Notes: generated by a model not told the origin, from the letters alone. Positions 52,585-61,217 are shown, counted from the first letter of the stretch. The stretch: 64,000 nt of DNA from Pantoea trifolii (GCF_024506435.1 NZ_JANIET010000002.1:186001-250000), one strand, 5' to 3'. Program-made: numbers and translations.

Positions 52585-53756
52585 ATCACCACCTTGTCAG
52601 CGCCCGCCGTCTGCGTGGCAAGGATCACTTTCTCGCCGGCTTTTAAGCCGCTCAGCACCTGAATATCAACGCTGTCAGTGATGCCGGTGGTGATAATGCG
52701 TTTCACCGGCTGGTTATCCTGATCCGGGATTTCCACATAGGTTTTGCCGTCGGCATCTTTCTTCGTCGCCTGCACCGGCACCAGCAACGTATCTTTCACC
52801 GCATCACGAATGAGATTGACCTGCGCGGTCATGGAGATGCGCAGCGCGTTGTCCGGGTTTGGCACATCCAGCAGGGCGTTATAATAGACGGCCGCATTGG
52901 AGGTGCTGCTCGACGTGCTCTCGCTATTGCCCATTAGCGCGTCATCTTTCATCACCGATTCGGGTGCCAGTTCGAGGCTGCGTAGCGTGGCGTTGTAGCG
53001 TTTATCTGGATTGGAGAAGGTGGTGAACCATGCTTGCTGACCGGGCTGCACATTATTGATGTCGGCTTCGGAGATCTGCACTTTGATCGTCATGGTACCG
53101 AGTTGCGCCAGTTTAGCGATGGTCGGCGCCGTTTGCACCGCGTTCACCGTTTGGCCTTGCTTGGTGACAATGGCGATGACCGTGCCATCCATGGGCGCCA
53201 TGATGCGGGTATAGCCGAGATCGAGCTGCTTTTTATCCACCTCAATCTGAGCCTGAATCACGCGCGCTTTTTGCGCCGTTAGCTCGGCGCGTGCACTGCG
53301 CCAATCTTCTTCGGCGGTATCAAAATCCTGACGCGAGATGGCATTGGTTTTAATCATCTGCTGCAAACGCTGATATTGCGCTTGCTGTCGCACCAGCGCG
53401 GCTTCGCGGGTTTCCAGATCGGCCTGCGCCACGCTCAGCGCCGCTTGCGCATTACGCAAGTCGCTGCGTTGTGGCTGATCGTCAATTTCGGCGATCAGCT
53501 GGCCTTTGCTGACGCTATCGCCCGCTTTGATATAGAGTTTTTTAACCTGCCCGGAAACCTGCGCACCGACGTTAACGCGTTCAATCGCATCCATTTTGCC
53601 GGTGGCGGCAATTACGTTTTCGATATTGCCCTTGCGCACTTCGGCGGTGACCACCGCGTTGGGTTTATTGCGTGAACCGGCGTAATGCCAGATCAACAGC
53701 AGGAGAATGACCACAGTCAGCGTGGCGAATAGCCACTTTTTCGAGATATTGAGCAT
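52581..53756 (-). CDS. macA: MacA periplasmic adaptor protein
   Basis: A 391-aa RND/HlyD-type membrane-fusion protein with an N-terminal membrane anchor (about 8-25), lipoyl half VGAQVSGQVKKLYIKAGDSV, a long helical hairpin (about 90-170), second lipoyl half ILAPMDGTVIAIVTKQGQTV and a beta-barrel/MP domain ending GEKVILATQTAGADKVVM. AAGGGACGCTT precedes the ATG. First gene of macAB. Confidence 0.92.
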   Translation of the reverse strand: MLNISKKWLFATLTVVILLLLIWHYAGSRNKPNAVVTAEVRKGNIENVIAATGKMDAIERVNVGAQVSGQVKKLYIKAGDSVSKGQLIAEIDDQPQRSDLRNAQAALSVAQADLETREAALVRQQAQYQRLQQMIKTNAISRQDFDTAEEDWRSARAELTAQKARVIQAQIEVDKKQLDLGYTRIMAPMDGTVIAIVTKQGQTVNAVQTAPTIAKLAQLGTMTIKVQISEADINNVQPGQQAWFTTFSNPDKRYNATLRSLELAPESVMKDDALMGNSESTSSSTSNAAVYYNALLDVPNPDNALRISMTAQVNLIRDAVKDTLLVPVQATKKDADGKTYVEIPDQDNQPVKRIITTGITDSVDIQVLSGLKAGEKVILATQTAGADKVVM

Positions 53757-53770
53757 AAGCGTCCCTTTTA

Positions 53771-53795
53771 TGAAGTGAGAATCATAATCACTTCA
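53771..53795. promoter_or_regulatory. Palindrome upstream of macA
   Basis: TGAAGTGA-gaatcataa-TCACTTCA, perfect 8-bp arms, 15 bp before the macA start codon. It may be an operator for an unknown regulator. The remaining divergent gap to 53963 has no other supported feature. Confidence 0.5.
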
Positions 53796-53963
53796 GGCAA
53801 CAAACTGGAGAAAATTCGCCGGATTTATCTGAGTAACGTGCGTTGGTTGAAAAATGATTAAATTTTTCCGAATAGAAATGGCGGCTGAGTTGTTGACAGC
53901 GTATCTGAGTCACTTGTTGCCTCAGCACTGAGTTCCATCCATAACACGCCATGAGGATCAACC

Positions 53964-54500
53964 ATGTATACAATGATGAAATTACGCTGGTTAGCACTGC
54001 CCGTATTGCTGATGACGCTGCATGCGCCCGCTGCCCTGGCAATGGGCGATGATGACAGCGACAAAAAGACGCCGGATTGTCCGAAAGGCCAGGTTTACGA
54101 CAGTAAATCTAAATCCTGCGTGCCGGAGAAAACCAGCATGCTAAGTGACAGCGACAAAACCAATTACGCTTATCACCTGGCGAAAAAGGGCGAGTATCAA
54201 GCGGCAATCAACTTGCTGGATACGCTGCATAATCAGAACACCAAAGAAGCGTGGAACTATCGCGGGTATGCCACGCGTAAGCTGGGTAAAACCGACGAAG
54301 GCATGGCTTATTATCAGAAATCGATCGCGCTCGATCCGAAATATGCCAAAGTGCGCGAATATCTGGGCGAAGCCTGGATGATAAAAGGGCGGCCGGATCT
54401 GGCTAAAGAGCAGCTCACTATCATCAAATCGTTGTGTGGCGTGGATTGCGAAGAGTATCGCGATCTCAATGCCGCGATTCAGGGCCATCCGGAAGCCTGA
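53964..54500 (+). CDS. Secreted TPR-repeat protein
   Basis: A 178-aa protein with a signal peptide ending APAALA (near residue 26), a polar linker with two cysteines (DCPKGQVYDSKSKSCVPEK) and two or three tetratricopeptide repeats from residue about 65 to 160 (AYHLAKKGEYQAAINLLDTL, AWNYRGYATRKLGKTDEGMAYYQKSIALDPKYAKVREYLGEAWM). ATGAGGATCAACC precedes the ATG. It is followed closely by an ECF sigma/anti-sigma pair and is probably in the same stress regulon or operon. Function unknown. Confidence 0.8.
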   Translation: MYTMMKLRWLALPVLLMTLHAPAALAMGDDDSDKKTPDCPKGQVYDSKSKSCVPEKTSMLSDSDKTNYAYHLAKKGEYQAAINLLDTLHNQNTKEAWNYRGYATRKLGKTDEGMAYYQKSIALDPKYAKVREYLGEAWMIKGRPDLAKEQLTIIKSLCGVDCEEYRDLNAAIQGHPEA

Positions 54501-54528
54501 TGAACGCCGCGTTTAGAGGATATCAAAA

Positions 54529-55044
54529 ATCACCAGTACTGAAGTCCGCCAGCATTTAGCGGCGCATTTGGCCCGCCTGTGGCGCTACGCCATGGTGCTG
54601 TCACGCAACCGCGATGTCGCCGAGGAACTGGTGCAATCGACCTGTGTCCGGGCGCTGGAGCGCAGCGCGCAGTACACGCCCGGCACGCGTATCGATCGCT
54701 GGCTGTTTAGCGTGCTGCATTCGGTGTGGATCAATGAACTGCGCGCGCAGCGGGTGCGCCTCGGGCAAGGCTTTGTCGACAGCGACGAGCTTGTTGCTGC
54801 GGATCAGCAACAGCATGATGAGCAACGCCGTCAATACGCCAAAGTGATGCAGCGAGTGAGTCAGTTGCCAGAAGCGCAGCGCAATGCGGTATTCCTGGTT
54901 TACGTCGAAGGATTCACCTATCAGGAAGCCGCCGATACGTTGGCGGTGCCGATTGGTACCATCATGAGTCGCCTCGCGGCGGCGCGCACGACCTTAGCCA
55001 GCGCAGCCACGTTGCGCCCGGCTGGACAGGAGAAACGTTTGTGA
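54529..55044 (+). CDS. ECF sigma factor, probable non-canonical ATC start
   Basis: A 171-aa ECF sigma factor if started at ATC 54529. Region 2 is HLARLWRYAMVLSRNRDVAEELVQSTCVRALE and region 4 is LPEAQRNAVFLVYVEGFTYQEAADTLAVPIGTIMSRLAAAR. The frame opens after a stop at 54514 and has no ATG, GTG or CTG start before region 2. AGAGGA at 54515-54520 is 8 bases upstream of the ATC. The only conventional alternative is TTG 54568, which has no clear ribosome site and trims the first helix of region 2. It overlaps the anti-sigma gene as GTGA. Confidence 0.82.
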   Translation: MTSTEVRQHLAAHLARLWRYAMVLSRNRDVAEELVQSTCVRALERSAQYTPGTRIDRWLFSVLHSVWINELRAQRVRLGQGFVDSDELVAADQQQHDEQRRQYAKVMQRVSQLPEAQRNAVFLVYVEGFTYQEAADTLAVPIGTIMSRLAAARTTLASAATLRPAGQEKRL

Positions 55045-55832
55045 AGGCAGCACGTTTTAGTTCGCCTTATGCGGACGAGGCCATCGTCGCCTGGCTGGAT
55101 GGCGAGATGCGCGCGGATGAAGCGCTGGCGTTTGAAAATGAACTTAAGCGCAGCGAAGCGCTGTCGGCGCGCACTGCCGAGCTGATGAAAAGCAATCAAC
55201 CTTTTGCTGAGGCCTTTGCGCCAATGCTGGATGACGCACCGCTGGAACGCATGTCGCCGCGCTTGGCGCATCTGCTGGCAACCACACCGTCCGCGCCGCA
55301 GGTCAGCCGCCGTGCGCTGATCGCCGCTTCGGTGAGTTTTTTGCTGGTGGGCAGCGGCATCGGTTTTCTGGTGCGACCGACAATAAAAGCTGAGCAGGGC
55401 GAAAGCGAAAAGATCCGCGAGCTGGAAGCACAATATATGTCGCTGTACAGCGCGGAAACGCTGGCCGACGTTGACAGTTCACCGCCGGTGTTGCAGCAAT
55501 CGCTGGCGCGTACCGCGCGCGATCTCGATCTGCATTTCACGCCAGCGCAGTTAACGCTGCCGGAAGCGACGCTGAAGAGTGTGCGCATGCTGCGTTATGA
55601 CGATGCGCTGATTACGCAAATTGCCTGGAATCACAGCAGCTACGGCCCAATGGCGCTGTGTATTTCGCGCGAAGATCATCAGCAAACCACGGATGTGGCG
55701 CAGGAGAAACGACAGGGGATGAATGTGGTGTGGTGGCATAAGGCGGGATATCAATTTGTATTGATTGGCCGAAATCCTGCGCAGCAGTTGAAAAAGACCG
55801 CGCAGGCATTAATACAGGCAATGCTGGCGTAG
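55041..55832 (+). CDS. Membrane anti-sigma factor (RsgI/RskA-like)
   Basis: A 263-aa protein: an N-terminal cytoplasmic zinc-finger-like anti-sigma region (DEAIVAWLDGEMRADEALAFENEL, about 10-60), one membrane helix (ALIAASVSFLLVGSGIGFLV, about 92-111) and a periplasmic C-terminus that has two prominent cysteine/histidine-bearing segments (MALCISREDHQ). The GTG start overlaps the sigma stop. It should hold the preceding ECF factor inactive until a periplasmic signal arrives. Confidence 0.8.
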   Translation: MKAARFSSPYADEAIVAWLDGEMRADEALAFENELKRSEALSARTAELMKSNQPFAEAFAPMLDDAPLERMSPRLAHLLATTPSAPQVSRRALIAASVSFLLVGSGIGFLVRPTIKAEQGESEKIRELEAQYMSLYSAETLADVDSSPPVLQQSLARTARDLDLHFTPAQLTLPEATLKSVRMLRYDDALITQIAWNHSSYGPMALCISREDHQQTTDVAQEKRQGMNVVWWHKAGYQFVLIGRNPAQQLKKTAQALIQAMLA

Positions 55833-55852
55833 GGTGGCCATTGATGGCCACC
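55829..55852. repeat. House-palindrome variant with GGTGGCCA arms
   Basis: GTAGGGTGGCCATTGATGGCCACC keeps the GTAG tail and palindromy but changes the arms in a matched way. It lies over the stop of the anti-sigma gene and ahead of the convergent ABC-F gene. Confidence 0.7.
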
Positions 55853-55858
55853 GTTTCA

Positions 55859-57559
55859 TTACAGCGCCAGTTGGGATTTCAGCAACGCAATCTCCTCACG
55901 CCACTGTGCCTGCAACGCGGGTTTCTGGTGCTTCGGCTTGCGCGCCAGATCCTCATCCAGCTTGCTTTCCACCTCCAGTAACGCCAGCAGTAACGCATCT
56001 TCATCCAACGCTGTTGCCGTCGCAGCAGGTGCGACAAAGTCTGACGTTGTTGTCGCCTGATCAGCACGCATGCGCTCGGTTACCGCGTCAAAATCGTGCC
56101 ATTCGCTGAGTTGCTGATCCTCAATCAGCCAGAACCGGTTGCAGCTGTTGGCGATTAACTGACGATCGTGCGACACCAGCAACACCGCGCCCTCAAACTG
56201 GTTTAACGCTTCTGCCAGCTCCTCTTTGCCCACCATATCCAGATGGTTGGTGGGCTCATCGAGTAGCAGCAGCGAATAACGCGCCAGCGTCAGCCCAACA
56301 AACAGCAAGCGCGAGCGCTCGCCGCCGCTGAGTGAGCCAATCAACTGCTGATGACGCAGATAGGGAAAACCCGCGCCAATCAGCGCCATCTTGCGGTGCT
56401 CATCGCTGAGCGGAGCAAAATGCGCCAGCGCGTTACTCAGCGTCTCCTCATCATGCAGCTGATGCAGACTTTGATCGTAATAGCCTAGGCGCGCGCGGGG
56501 ATGAAACAGCGGGCTATCTGTGTGTTGATATTCCCCCCATAAATGCCGTAGTAGCGACGATTTACCGCAACCGTTGCGACCAACAATCGCTACGCGATGG
56601 CCACTTTTCACCTGCAACATCGGCAGTGAAAACAGCGCAGGTGCGTCATCGGCTGGATGAATCGACATCTCCGGCAACGCTAAAACGCGATCGGCATCCA
56701 GCGCTTCACCTTGCAGTTGCAGCCGCCACAGCGCTCCCTCGCTCAGCGTGGTTTGTGCCTCTTTCAACCAGCCGGCGCGTTTCTCCATCTGCTGCGCCTT
56801 GCGCGACAACCCTTCGTTATCGTAAGCGCGGCCCCACATCGCCAGACGTTTAGCGCTTTTCTCAACGCGCTCAATCTCCCTTTGCTCAGCCTGATAACGC
56901 TGCGCATCCGCTTCATCCTGCTCTTCCAGCGCCTGACGCGCCGCGCTGCAGGGCAGACGGAAGAATTGCAGACCGCGATCGCGCAGAATCCAGCTGCAGT
57001 TGGTCACCCGATCGAGCAAGGTGCTGTCATGGGAAACCAGAACAAAGCTGCCGCTCCAGCCGTTAAGGAAATTCTCTAGCCACAACAGCGTTGGCAGATC
57101 GAGGTGGTTGCTGGGTTCATCGAGCAGCAGCAGATCAGGCTGCAGGATCAGCGCACGTGCCAGCAGCAGGCGCATATGCTGGCCGCCGCTTAAGGTCGCG
57201 GCGGTTTGCGTTTGTTGTGCAGCCGTGAAACCCAGGCTGCCCAACAGCGCTTCTGCACGCCAGCGATCACTTTGTTCCGGCAGGCGCGCCATTACGCTAT
57301 TCAGCAGCGAATTATTATGCAGCTCTGCAGGCAGATGCTGCTCGATACGCGCCAGTAAACAGTGATTAGCCGATGTCACGCTGCCGTGGCTGGGTTCCAG
57401 ATCGCCACTGAGGATTTTCAATAAGGTACTTTTACCGGTGCCGTTATCACCCAGTAAACCGATGCGATCGCCTTTTTTCAGGCTGAAATGGATATCGTGA
57501 AACAGCGTGCCGAAGGCGTTATCAAAGCCAACAGCGTGGGCAGATAATAGTGTGCTCAT
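55859..57559 (-). CDS. ABC-F family ribosome-associated ATPase
   Basis: A 566-aa soluble protein with two ATPase domains: Walker A GDNGTGKST and GRNGCGKSS, signatures LSGGQHMRLLLARAL and LSGGERSRLLFVGLTL, Walker B LLLLDEPSNHLDLPT and LLLLDEPTNHLDMVG. The interdomain linker (EQDEADAQRYQAEQREIERVEKSAKRLA) is the ABC-F P-site-tRNA-interaction element, and the C-terminus is coiled-coil-like. It has no membrane helices, so it acts on ribosomes rather than as a pump. ATG 57559 (MSTLLSAH) is used; ATG 57571 (MSKHMSTL) is equally possible. A leader peptide and hairpin lie upstream. Confidence 0.87.
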   Translation of the reverse strand: MSTLLSAHAVGFDNAFGTLFHDIHFSLKKGDRIGLLGDNGTGKSTLLKILSGDLEPSHGSVTSANHCLLARIEQHLPAELHNNSLLNSVMARLPEQSDRWRAEALLGSLGFTAAQQTQTAATLSGGQHMRLLLARALILQPDLLLLDEPSNHLDLPTLLWLENFLNGWSGSFVLVSHDSTLLDRVTNCSWILRDRGLQFFRLPCSAARQALEEQDEADAQRYQAEQREIERVEKSAKRLAMWGRAYDNEGLSRKAQQMEKRAGWLKEAQTTLSEGALWRLQLQGEALDADRVLALPEMSIHPADDAPALFSLPMLQVKSGHRVAIVGRNGCGKSSLLRHLWGEYQHTDSPLFHPRARLGYYDQSLHQLHDEETLSNALAHFAPLSDEHRKMALIGAGFPYLRHQQLIGSLSGGERSRLLFVGLTLARYSLLLLDEPTNHLDMVGKEELAEALNQFEGAVLLVSHDRQLIANSCNRFWLIEDQQLSEWHDFDAVTERMRADQATTTSDFVAPAATATALDEDALLLALLEVESKLDEDLARKPKHQKPALQAQWREEIALLKSQLAL

Positions 57560-57584
57560 GTGCTTACTCATAAGTTGCAGGCGC

Positions 57585-57631
57585 AAAAAAGCCTGACGTC
57601 AGAAATCGCTGACGACAACCCGGTAAGCCGG
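57585..57631 (-). promoter_or_regulatory. Attenuator-like hairpins ahead of the ABC-F gene
   Basis: On the - strand CCGG-CTTA-CCGG (57631-57620) and CGTCAG-CGATTT-CTGACG (57614-57597) are followed six bases later by TTTTTT (57590-57585), ending 26 bases before the ABC-F start. Together with the upstream leader peptide this has the layout of a ribosome-controlled attenuator. Confidence 0.5.
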
Positions 57632-57672
57632 AGGAAGGGATTAGATTTTCAGTAAACTTCGCTCAGGACGGA

Positions 57673-57756
57673 TTATCGCAGCACGAGTGCGGAAATGCCT
57701 GAACGCGGCCAATTACTATAAAAGTGTGAGTAAAGAAACAATTCACACAGCAGCAT
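57673..57756 (-). CDS. 27-codon leader peptide with strong ribosome site upstream of the ABC-F gene
   Basis: On the - strand TAAGGAGGATTACT is followed by ATG and 26 further codons to TAA (peptide begins MLLCELFLYSHFYSNWPRSG). The near-perfect ribosome site AAGGAGG, short length and position about 114 bases before the ABC-F start, ahead of the hairpins at 57585-57631, suggest a regulatory leader peptide. ABC-F resistance genes are often induced when a drug-stalled ribosome on such a peptide prevents termination. No homologue is known to me. Confidence 0.55.
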   Translation of the reverse strand: MLLCELFLYSHFYSNWPRSGISALVLR

Positions 57757-58029
57757 AGTAATCCTCCTTAGTTATCAGTGGGTGAATATGTAAGCTGATA
57801 ATAGTGGCGAAAAGGGGCACTTTCCAGTGAAAAATGCCAGAGATGTGGCGGCGATCGCTATGACGTGCCGGGCAGGGTGCTGGCATCGATAATGAGCCAG
57901 CTCGGTGAAAATGGACGTCAGAGGTCTTCTGCAAAACTCCAGCAAAACTGGTTAAAAAATAAGCTGCCTTTGAGCCCGGGTGTTCTTGTTCGATGGCATA
58001 TCAAATAAAGTATGGGAGGCCGCTTAGTG

Positions 58030-59253
58030 CTGTGAGTTCAATGGGTCGATGCAACGCTATCCTTAATCGAAGGGGGACGTTGCCATGAAACGAAGAACGC
58101 GTATTAACTACACGCCGGAACAGAAAGCGATTATCTGGGACAGATATAAGCAAGGTGATTCCTTGCATGATATCGCCAGAATGTTCGACAGATATCATTC
58201 TTCTATTATGCCCACTATCCACCAGACTGGTGGATACCGCCCCCCTGTCCGAAAGCGTCATCCGTTAGCGCTTTCACTTTATGAAAGAGAGGAAATATCC
58301 AGAGCGCTGGTAGCAAAAATCAGCATCAGGGCGATCGCAAACAAACTCTCGAGAGCCCCCTCAACGATTAGCCGGGAGATCAAGAGGCACGGTGGTGCAA
58401 AACAATACCGTGCATCAAAAGCGGATACTGCTGCGTGGGAAAATGCTCTGAGACTAAAACCTTGCAAGCTAATTGAAAGACCCACACTGTGTAAAATCAT
58501 CGCAGAGAAGATGTATCAGGACTGGTCGCCGGAACAAATCACCGGTTGGCTGAAACGCTGTTATCCGGATAATCAGGAAATGCATGTGTCACACGAAACG
58601 ATATATAAAACGCTTTTTATACAAACCCGGGGGGCATTAAAAAAAGAACTGCAGCAATGCCTCAGAAGCGGAAGAGTCGTGCGTAGATCCAGAACATCAT
58701 CGCTTAAAGGGAAAGGATTAGGGTCAATCCCGAATACGATCTTTATCAGCGAAAGGCCACCTGAAGCCGCCGACAGAGCCATACCAGGTCACTGGGAAGG
58801 TGACCTGATCCAGGGCTCTAAAAACTCCTATATCGTCACCCTCGTAGAACGTCATTCCCGTTTTGTTATGCTGGCCAGGATCAGGGACAACAAGACCATA
58901 ACGGTTATATCTGCACTCATCAAACAAGCCCGGGAATTACCTGCTGAGCTTTATAAAACATTAACATGGGACCGGGGTGCTGAAATGACTAACCACACCC
59001 GGTTTACTGTAGCCACAGATATCCAGGTTTACTTCTGCGATCCCCACTCCCCCTGGCAACGCGGCTCCAATGAAAATACAAACAGATTGCTTAGGCAGTA
59101 TTTTCCAAAAGGAACTGACCTATCGGTTCACAGCCAAGAAAGACTAAACAGCGTTGCCAGACAGCTCAACGAAAGACCGAGAAAAACGCTAGACTATGAA
59201 TCACCCGCAGAGCGTTTTAACCAATGTGTTGCATCCATCAGTTGAACTCACAG
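58030..59253. mobile_element. IS30-family insertion sequence with 26-bp imperfect inverted repeats
   Basis: The left end CTGTGAGTTCAA...GATGCAAC (58030-58055) is matched by the right end GTTGCATC...TTGAACTCACAG (59228-59253), with 12 outer and 8 inner bases identical. The bases outside both ends are TG, a possible 2-bp target duplication. It carries one intact transposase gene. Length 1224 bp is normal for IS30. Confidence 0.88.
58085..59245 (+). CDS. IS30-family transposase
   Basis: A 386-aa DDE transposase. An N-terminal helix-turn-helix (SIRAIANKLSRAPSTISREIKRH) precedes the catalytic core with Asp in GHWEGDLIQG, Asp in LTWDRGAEM and Glu in GSNENTNRLLRQYFPKGTD, typical of IS30. It fills the element and appears intact. 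Confidence 0.92.
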   Translation: MKRRTRINYTPEQKAIIWDRYKQGDSLHDIARMFDRYHSSIMPTIHQTGGYRPPVRKRHPLALSLYEREEISRALVAKISIRAIANKLSRAPSTISREIKRHGGAKQYRASKADTAAWENALRLKPCKLIERPTLCKIIAEKMYQDWSPEQITGWLKRCYPDNQEMHVSHETIYKTLFIQTRGALKKELQQCLRSGRVVRRSRTSSLKGKGLGSIPNTIFISERPPEAADRAIPGHWEGDLIQGSKNSYIVTLVERHSRFVMLARIRDNKTITVISALIKQARELPAELYKTLTWDRGAEMTNHTRFTVATDIQVYFCDPHSPWQRGSNENTNRLLRQYFPKGTDLSVHSQERLNSVARQLNERPRKTLDYESPAERFNQCVASIS

Positions 59254-59365
59254 TGAAGAGCGGACATTACTGTTCATTACGCTGACATCTCAAAGCCAAT
59301 TTATTTTGACGAAGAGATGTCAAAGAAAGTAGTAGAGATTTCAAAGGCAATTCAAAACAGATTAA

Positions 59366-60295
59366 TCATTTACCGATTACGAATTTATCCTGATTTTGCT
59401 TAATGAACTCATCAAGAGTTGTCATAGGCACGCCCCAGCTGCGCACAGCATTAAGATCAACTTTGTACCCCTCAACATTGTTCCATACCTGACTTCTGAC
59501 ATGCAGCGGATGATCGCCACGTGCAAGCATCTCATCCTCAGATGAGGTGACAGCTGATACAGGCTTCCCGGTTGCCTCTGCAATCTTCGCGGCAAGCTCC
59601 TCAATAGTGACGGATTGTGCGGCGAGATCTATTTCATGACCGTTAAAACGTGCAGGGTCATTAAAGGCCGCGGCGGCAAACGCCCCAATATCCTTTGCTG
59701 CGATCCAGTCCAGAGGGATATCAAGTTCAATAGCTGTATCGAAAACGCCGCGTTCGGAAAGAGTTGGGAACATGAAATCGACCATAGGAGGAATGATGTC
59801 TTCCATAATTAAAGCAGGCTTCAGAATCACCCAGTAGGGAAAACCCTGCTTCATAACCATCTCATTTACAGCCGCTTTGTTGTCCCAGTACAGCGGCTCC
59901 CAGCGCCCCTCTTCCCATCCGATAAAGTTCTCTTGATCGCCAGCACGAGCGACAGAGGTATGAACAATTACGCGCACTTTAGCCCTGTGTGCAGCTTCTA
60001 TAAGTGCCTTACCTGTTAAAATTTCAGTCTCAGGATCAGAGGGCTGAGAACCCATTTGCACAGAGAAAACGCCGTCCACGCCTGCAAGTGCTGCATCAAG
60101 GCTGGAAGGATCGTTAAAGTCTCCCTGAAATACCTCTACACCTTGCGCTGTCAAAGATTGTGCGCCAGCTGAATGCGGATCACGCGTCAGCGCACGCACG
60201 GGGCGTCCGGTCTGTAACAGCGCACGAACTACAGCACCGCCTTGTTTGCCGGTAGCTCCGGTGACGAGAACAGGAAGATCATTGAAGTCAGACAT
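59366..60295 (-). CDS. NmrA-like NAD(P)-binding oxidoreductase
   Basis: A 309-aa atypical SDR of the NmrA/HSCARG/QOR2-like group: Rossmann motif VTGATGKQGGAVVRALL near residue 9, DFNDPSSLDAALAGVDGVFSVQ and IPLDWIAAKDIGAFAAAAFND. The catalytic Tyr-Lys pair is not evident. ATG 60295 follows GTGAGG. It is divergent from a TetR gene with a palindromic operator between, the common layout of quinone- or electrophile-inducible reductases. The gap 59254-59365 downstream has no supported gene. Codon use is less GC-biased than in the core genes. Confidence 0.83.
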   Translation of the reverse strand: MSDFNDLPVLVTGATGKQGGAVVRALLQTGRPVRALTRDPHSAGAQSLTAQGVEVFQGDFNDPSSLDAALAGVDGVFSVQMGSQPSDPETEILTGKALIEAAHRAKVRVIVHTSVARAGDQENFIGWEEGRWEPLYWDNKAAVNEMVMKQGFPYWVILKPALIMEDIIPPMVDFMFPTLSERGVFDTAIELDIPLDWIAAKDIGAFAAAAFNDPARFNGHEIDLAAQSVTIEELAAKIAEATGKPVSAVTSSEDEMLARGDHPLHVRSQVWNNVEGYKVDLNAVRSWGVPMTTLDEFIKQNQDKFVIGK

Positions 60296-60371
60296 AGAAA
60301 ACCTCACGTTAGAAGAGTATTGCGCACCAGGCGCCGGGATATGTTGTAATCATTATGAGTAAGATATATAC

Positions 60372-60403
60372 GAAACGCAATAGTTTCGGTAATATTGCGT
60401 TTC
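60372..60403. promoter_or_regulatory. Palindromic TetR-type operator
   Basis: GAAACGCAATA-gtttcggtaa-TATTGCGTTTC, perfect 11-bp arms, midway between the NmrA-like and TetR-type starts. It probably controls both. Confidence 0.8.
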
Positions 60404-60434
60404 CTATTTCATTTTCATGAATTTTAGAGGCACT

Positions 60435-61055
60435 ATGAGTGACCAACTTAACCAACATCCACGTCGTCTGCCGCCAGCTGTGCGAGGGCGTGCTCAGGAC
60501 AAAACCCGCGACGAGCTGATTATTGGTGCAACGCTTGAACTGCTCGGTGAAAATGGATATCACGGCCTGACGATGACCGATGTAGCGGCGCGTGCAGGAG
60601 TGTCAAAAGCAACGCTTTATCGACGCTGGAAGGTTAAGGCGGATCTCGTTGCCGATGCTGTTGCGACGCTAAATCCATTAAATCCGCCCCGTTACCCAGG
60701 CACCGGTTTACGAGACGATCTGATTGCATTGATGGAACAGGCCGGAAACTGTGACAACAATTCTGAAATCGTCACCGCGACGATGGAAATGGCAAGGTCG
60801 CAGCCAGATTTATACAGAACTCTATCCGAGCGTTTCAGCCTGTTTGTTCGCACAGAACTGGCTAAGCTAGCAGCACAGGCCGCTGATGAGGGATACGAAC
60901 CTTTAACTTCGGTCCAACTCGATGTCCTGGGGGAGACGGTGGTCGCGCTGCTGGCCCATTACGCGGGACCTGCTGGCACACCTGTTCCGCAAGAAAGCTT
61001 GATCAAGTTTGTCGATCACGTAGTTTTGGTACTGATGATTGCGAAACGCTCGTAA
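60435..61055 (+). CDS. TetR-family regulator of the NmrA-like gene
   Basis: A 206-aa TetR protein with helix-turn-helix LTMTDVAARAGVSKATLYRRWKVKADL and a TetR_C_16-like C-terminal domain. ATG 60435 is preferred (TTAGAGGCACT) over the frame opening at 60417. It is divergent from the NmrA-like gene and autoregulated, most likely through the operator at 60372-60403. Confidence 0.87.
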   Translation: MSDQLNQHPRRLPPAVRGRAQDKTRDELIIGATLELLGENGYHGLTMTDVAARAGVSKATLYRRWKVKADLVADAVATLNPLNPPRYPGTGLRDDLIALMEQAGNCDNNSEIVTATMEMARSQPDLYRTLSERFSLFVRTELAKLAAQAADEGYEPLTSVQLDVLGETVVALLAHYAGPAGTPVPQESLIKFVDHVVLVLMIAKRS

Positions 61056-61127
61056 AATAAGACAAGTTTGGGCTTAGTTTTTTGGGTGCTTTCTCGCCAC
61101 ATGCTTGCTGCATTTATTCAGAATTTT

Positions 61128-61197
61128 AGGTCCGCTTCTGGCACGAAGCGGCCAAGTCCGAGGAACTTAACGTCTGCTAGGAGCGAACAGCGGACCT
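61128..61197. repeat. Inverted-repeat-bounded GTCCGCT element
   Basis: AGGTCCGCT (61128-61136) and AGCGGACCT (61189-61197) are perfect 9-bp arms enclosing GTCCG/CGTCTGC-like repeats. Related GTCCGC...GCGGAC sequence recurs at 63794-63821 and GCGGAC at 59260. It looks like a dispersed intergenic element of the accessory region. Confidence 0.5.
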
Positions 61198-61217
61198 AGC
61201 AATAATTAATGAGCTCA

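Noticed and set aside
57743..57934. 63-codon frame upstream of the ABC-F leader
   Set aside because: No ribosome site and odd composition; it overlaps the well-supported ribosome site and leader peptide in another frame.
59257..59406. Open frame after the IS30 right end reading ADISKPIYFDEEMSKKVVEI
   Set aside because: No start codon or ribosome site at a sensible place, no recognised family, and it runs into the 3' end of the NmrA-like gene on the other strand; possibly a remnant but not supportable.
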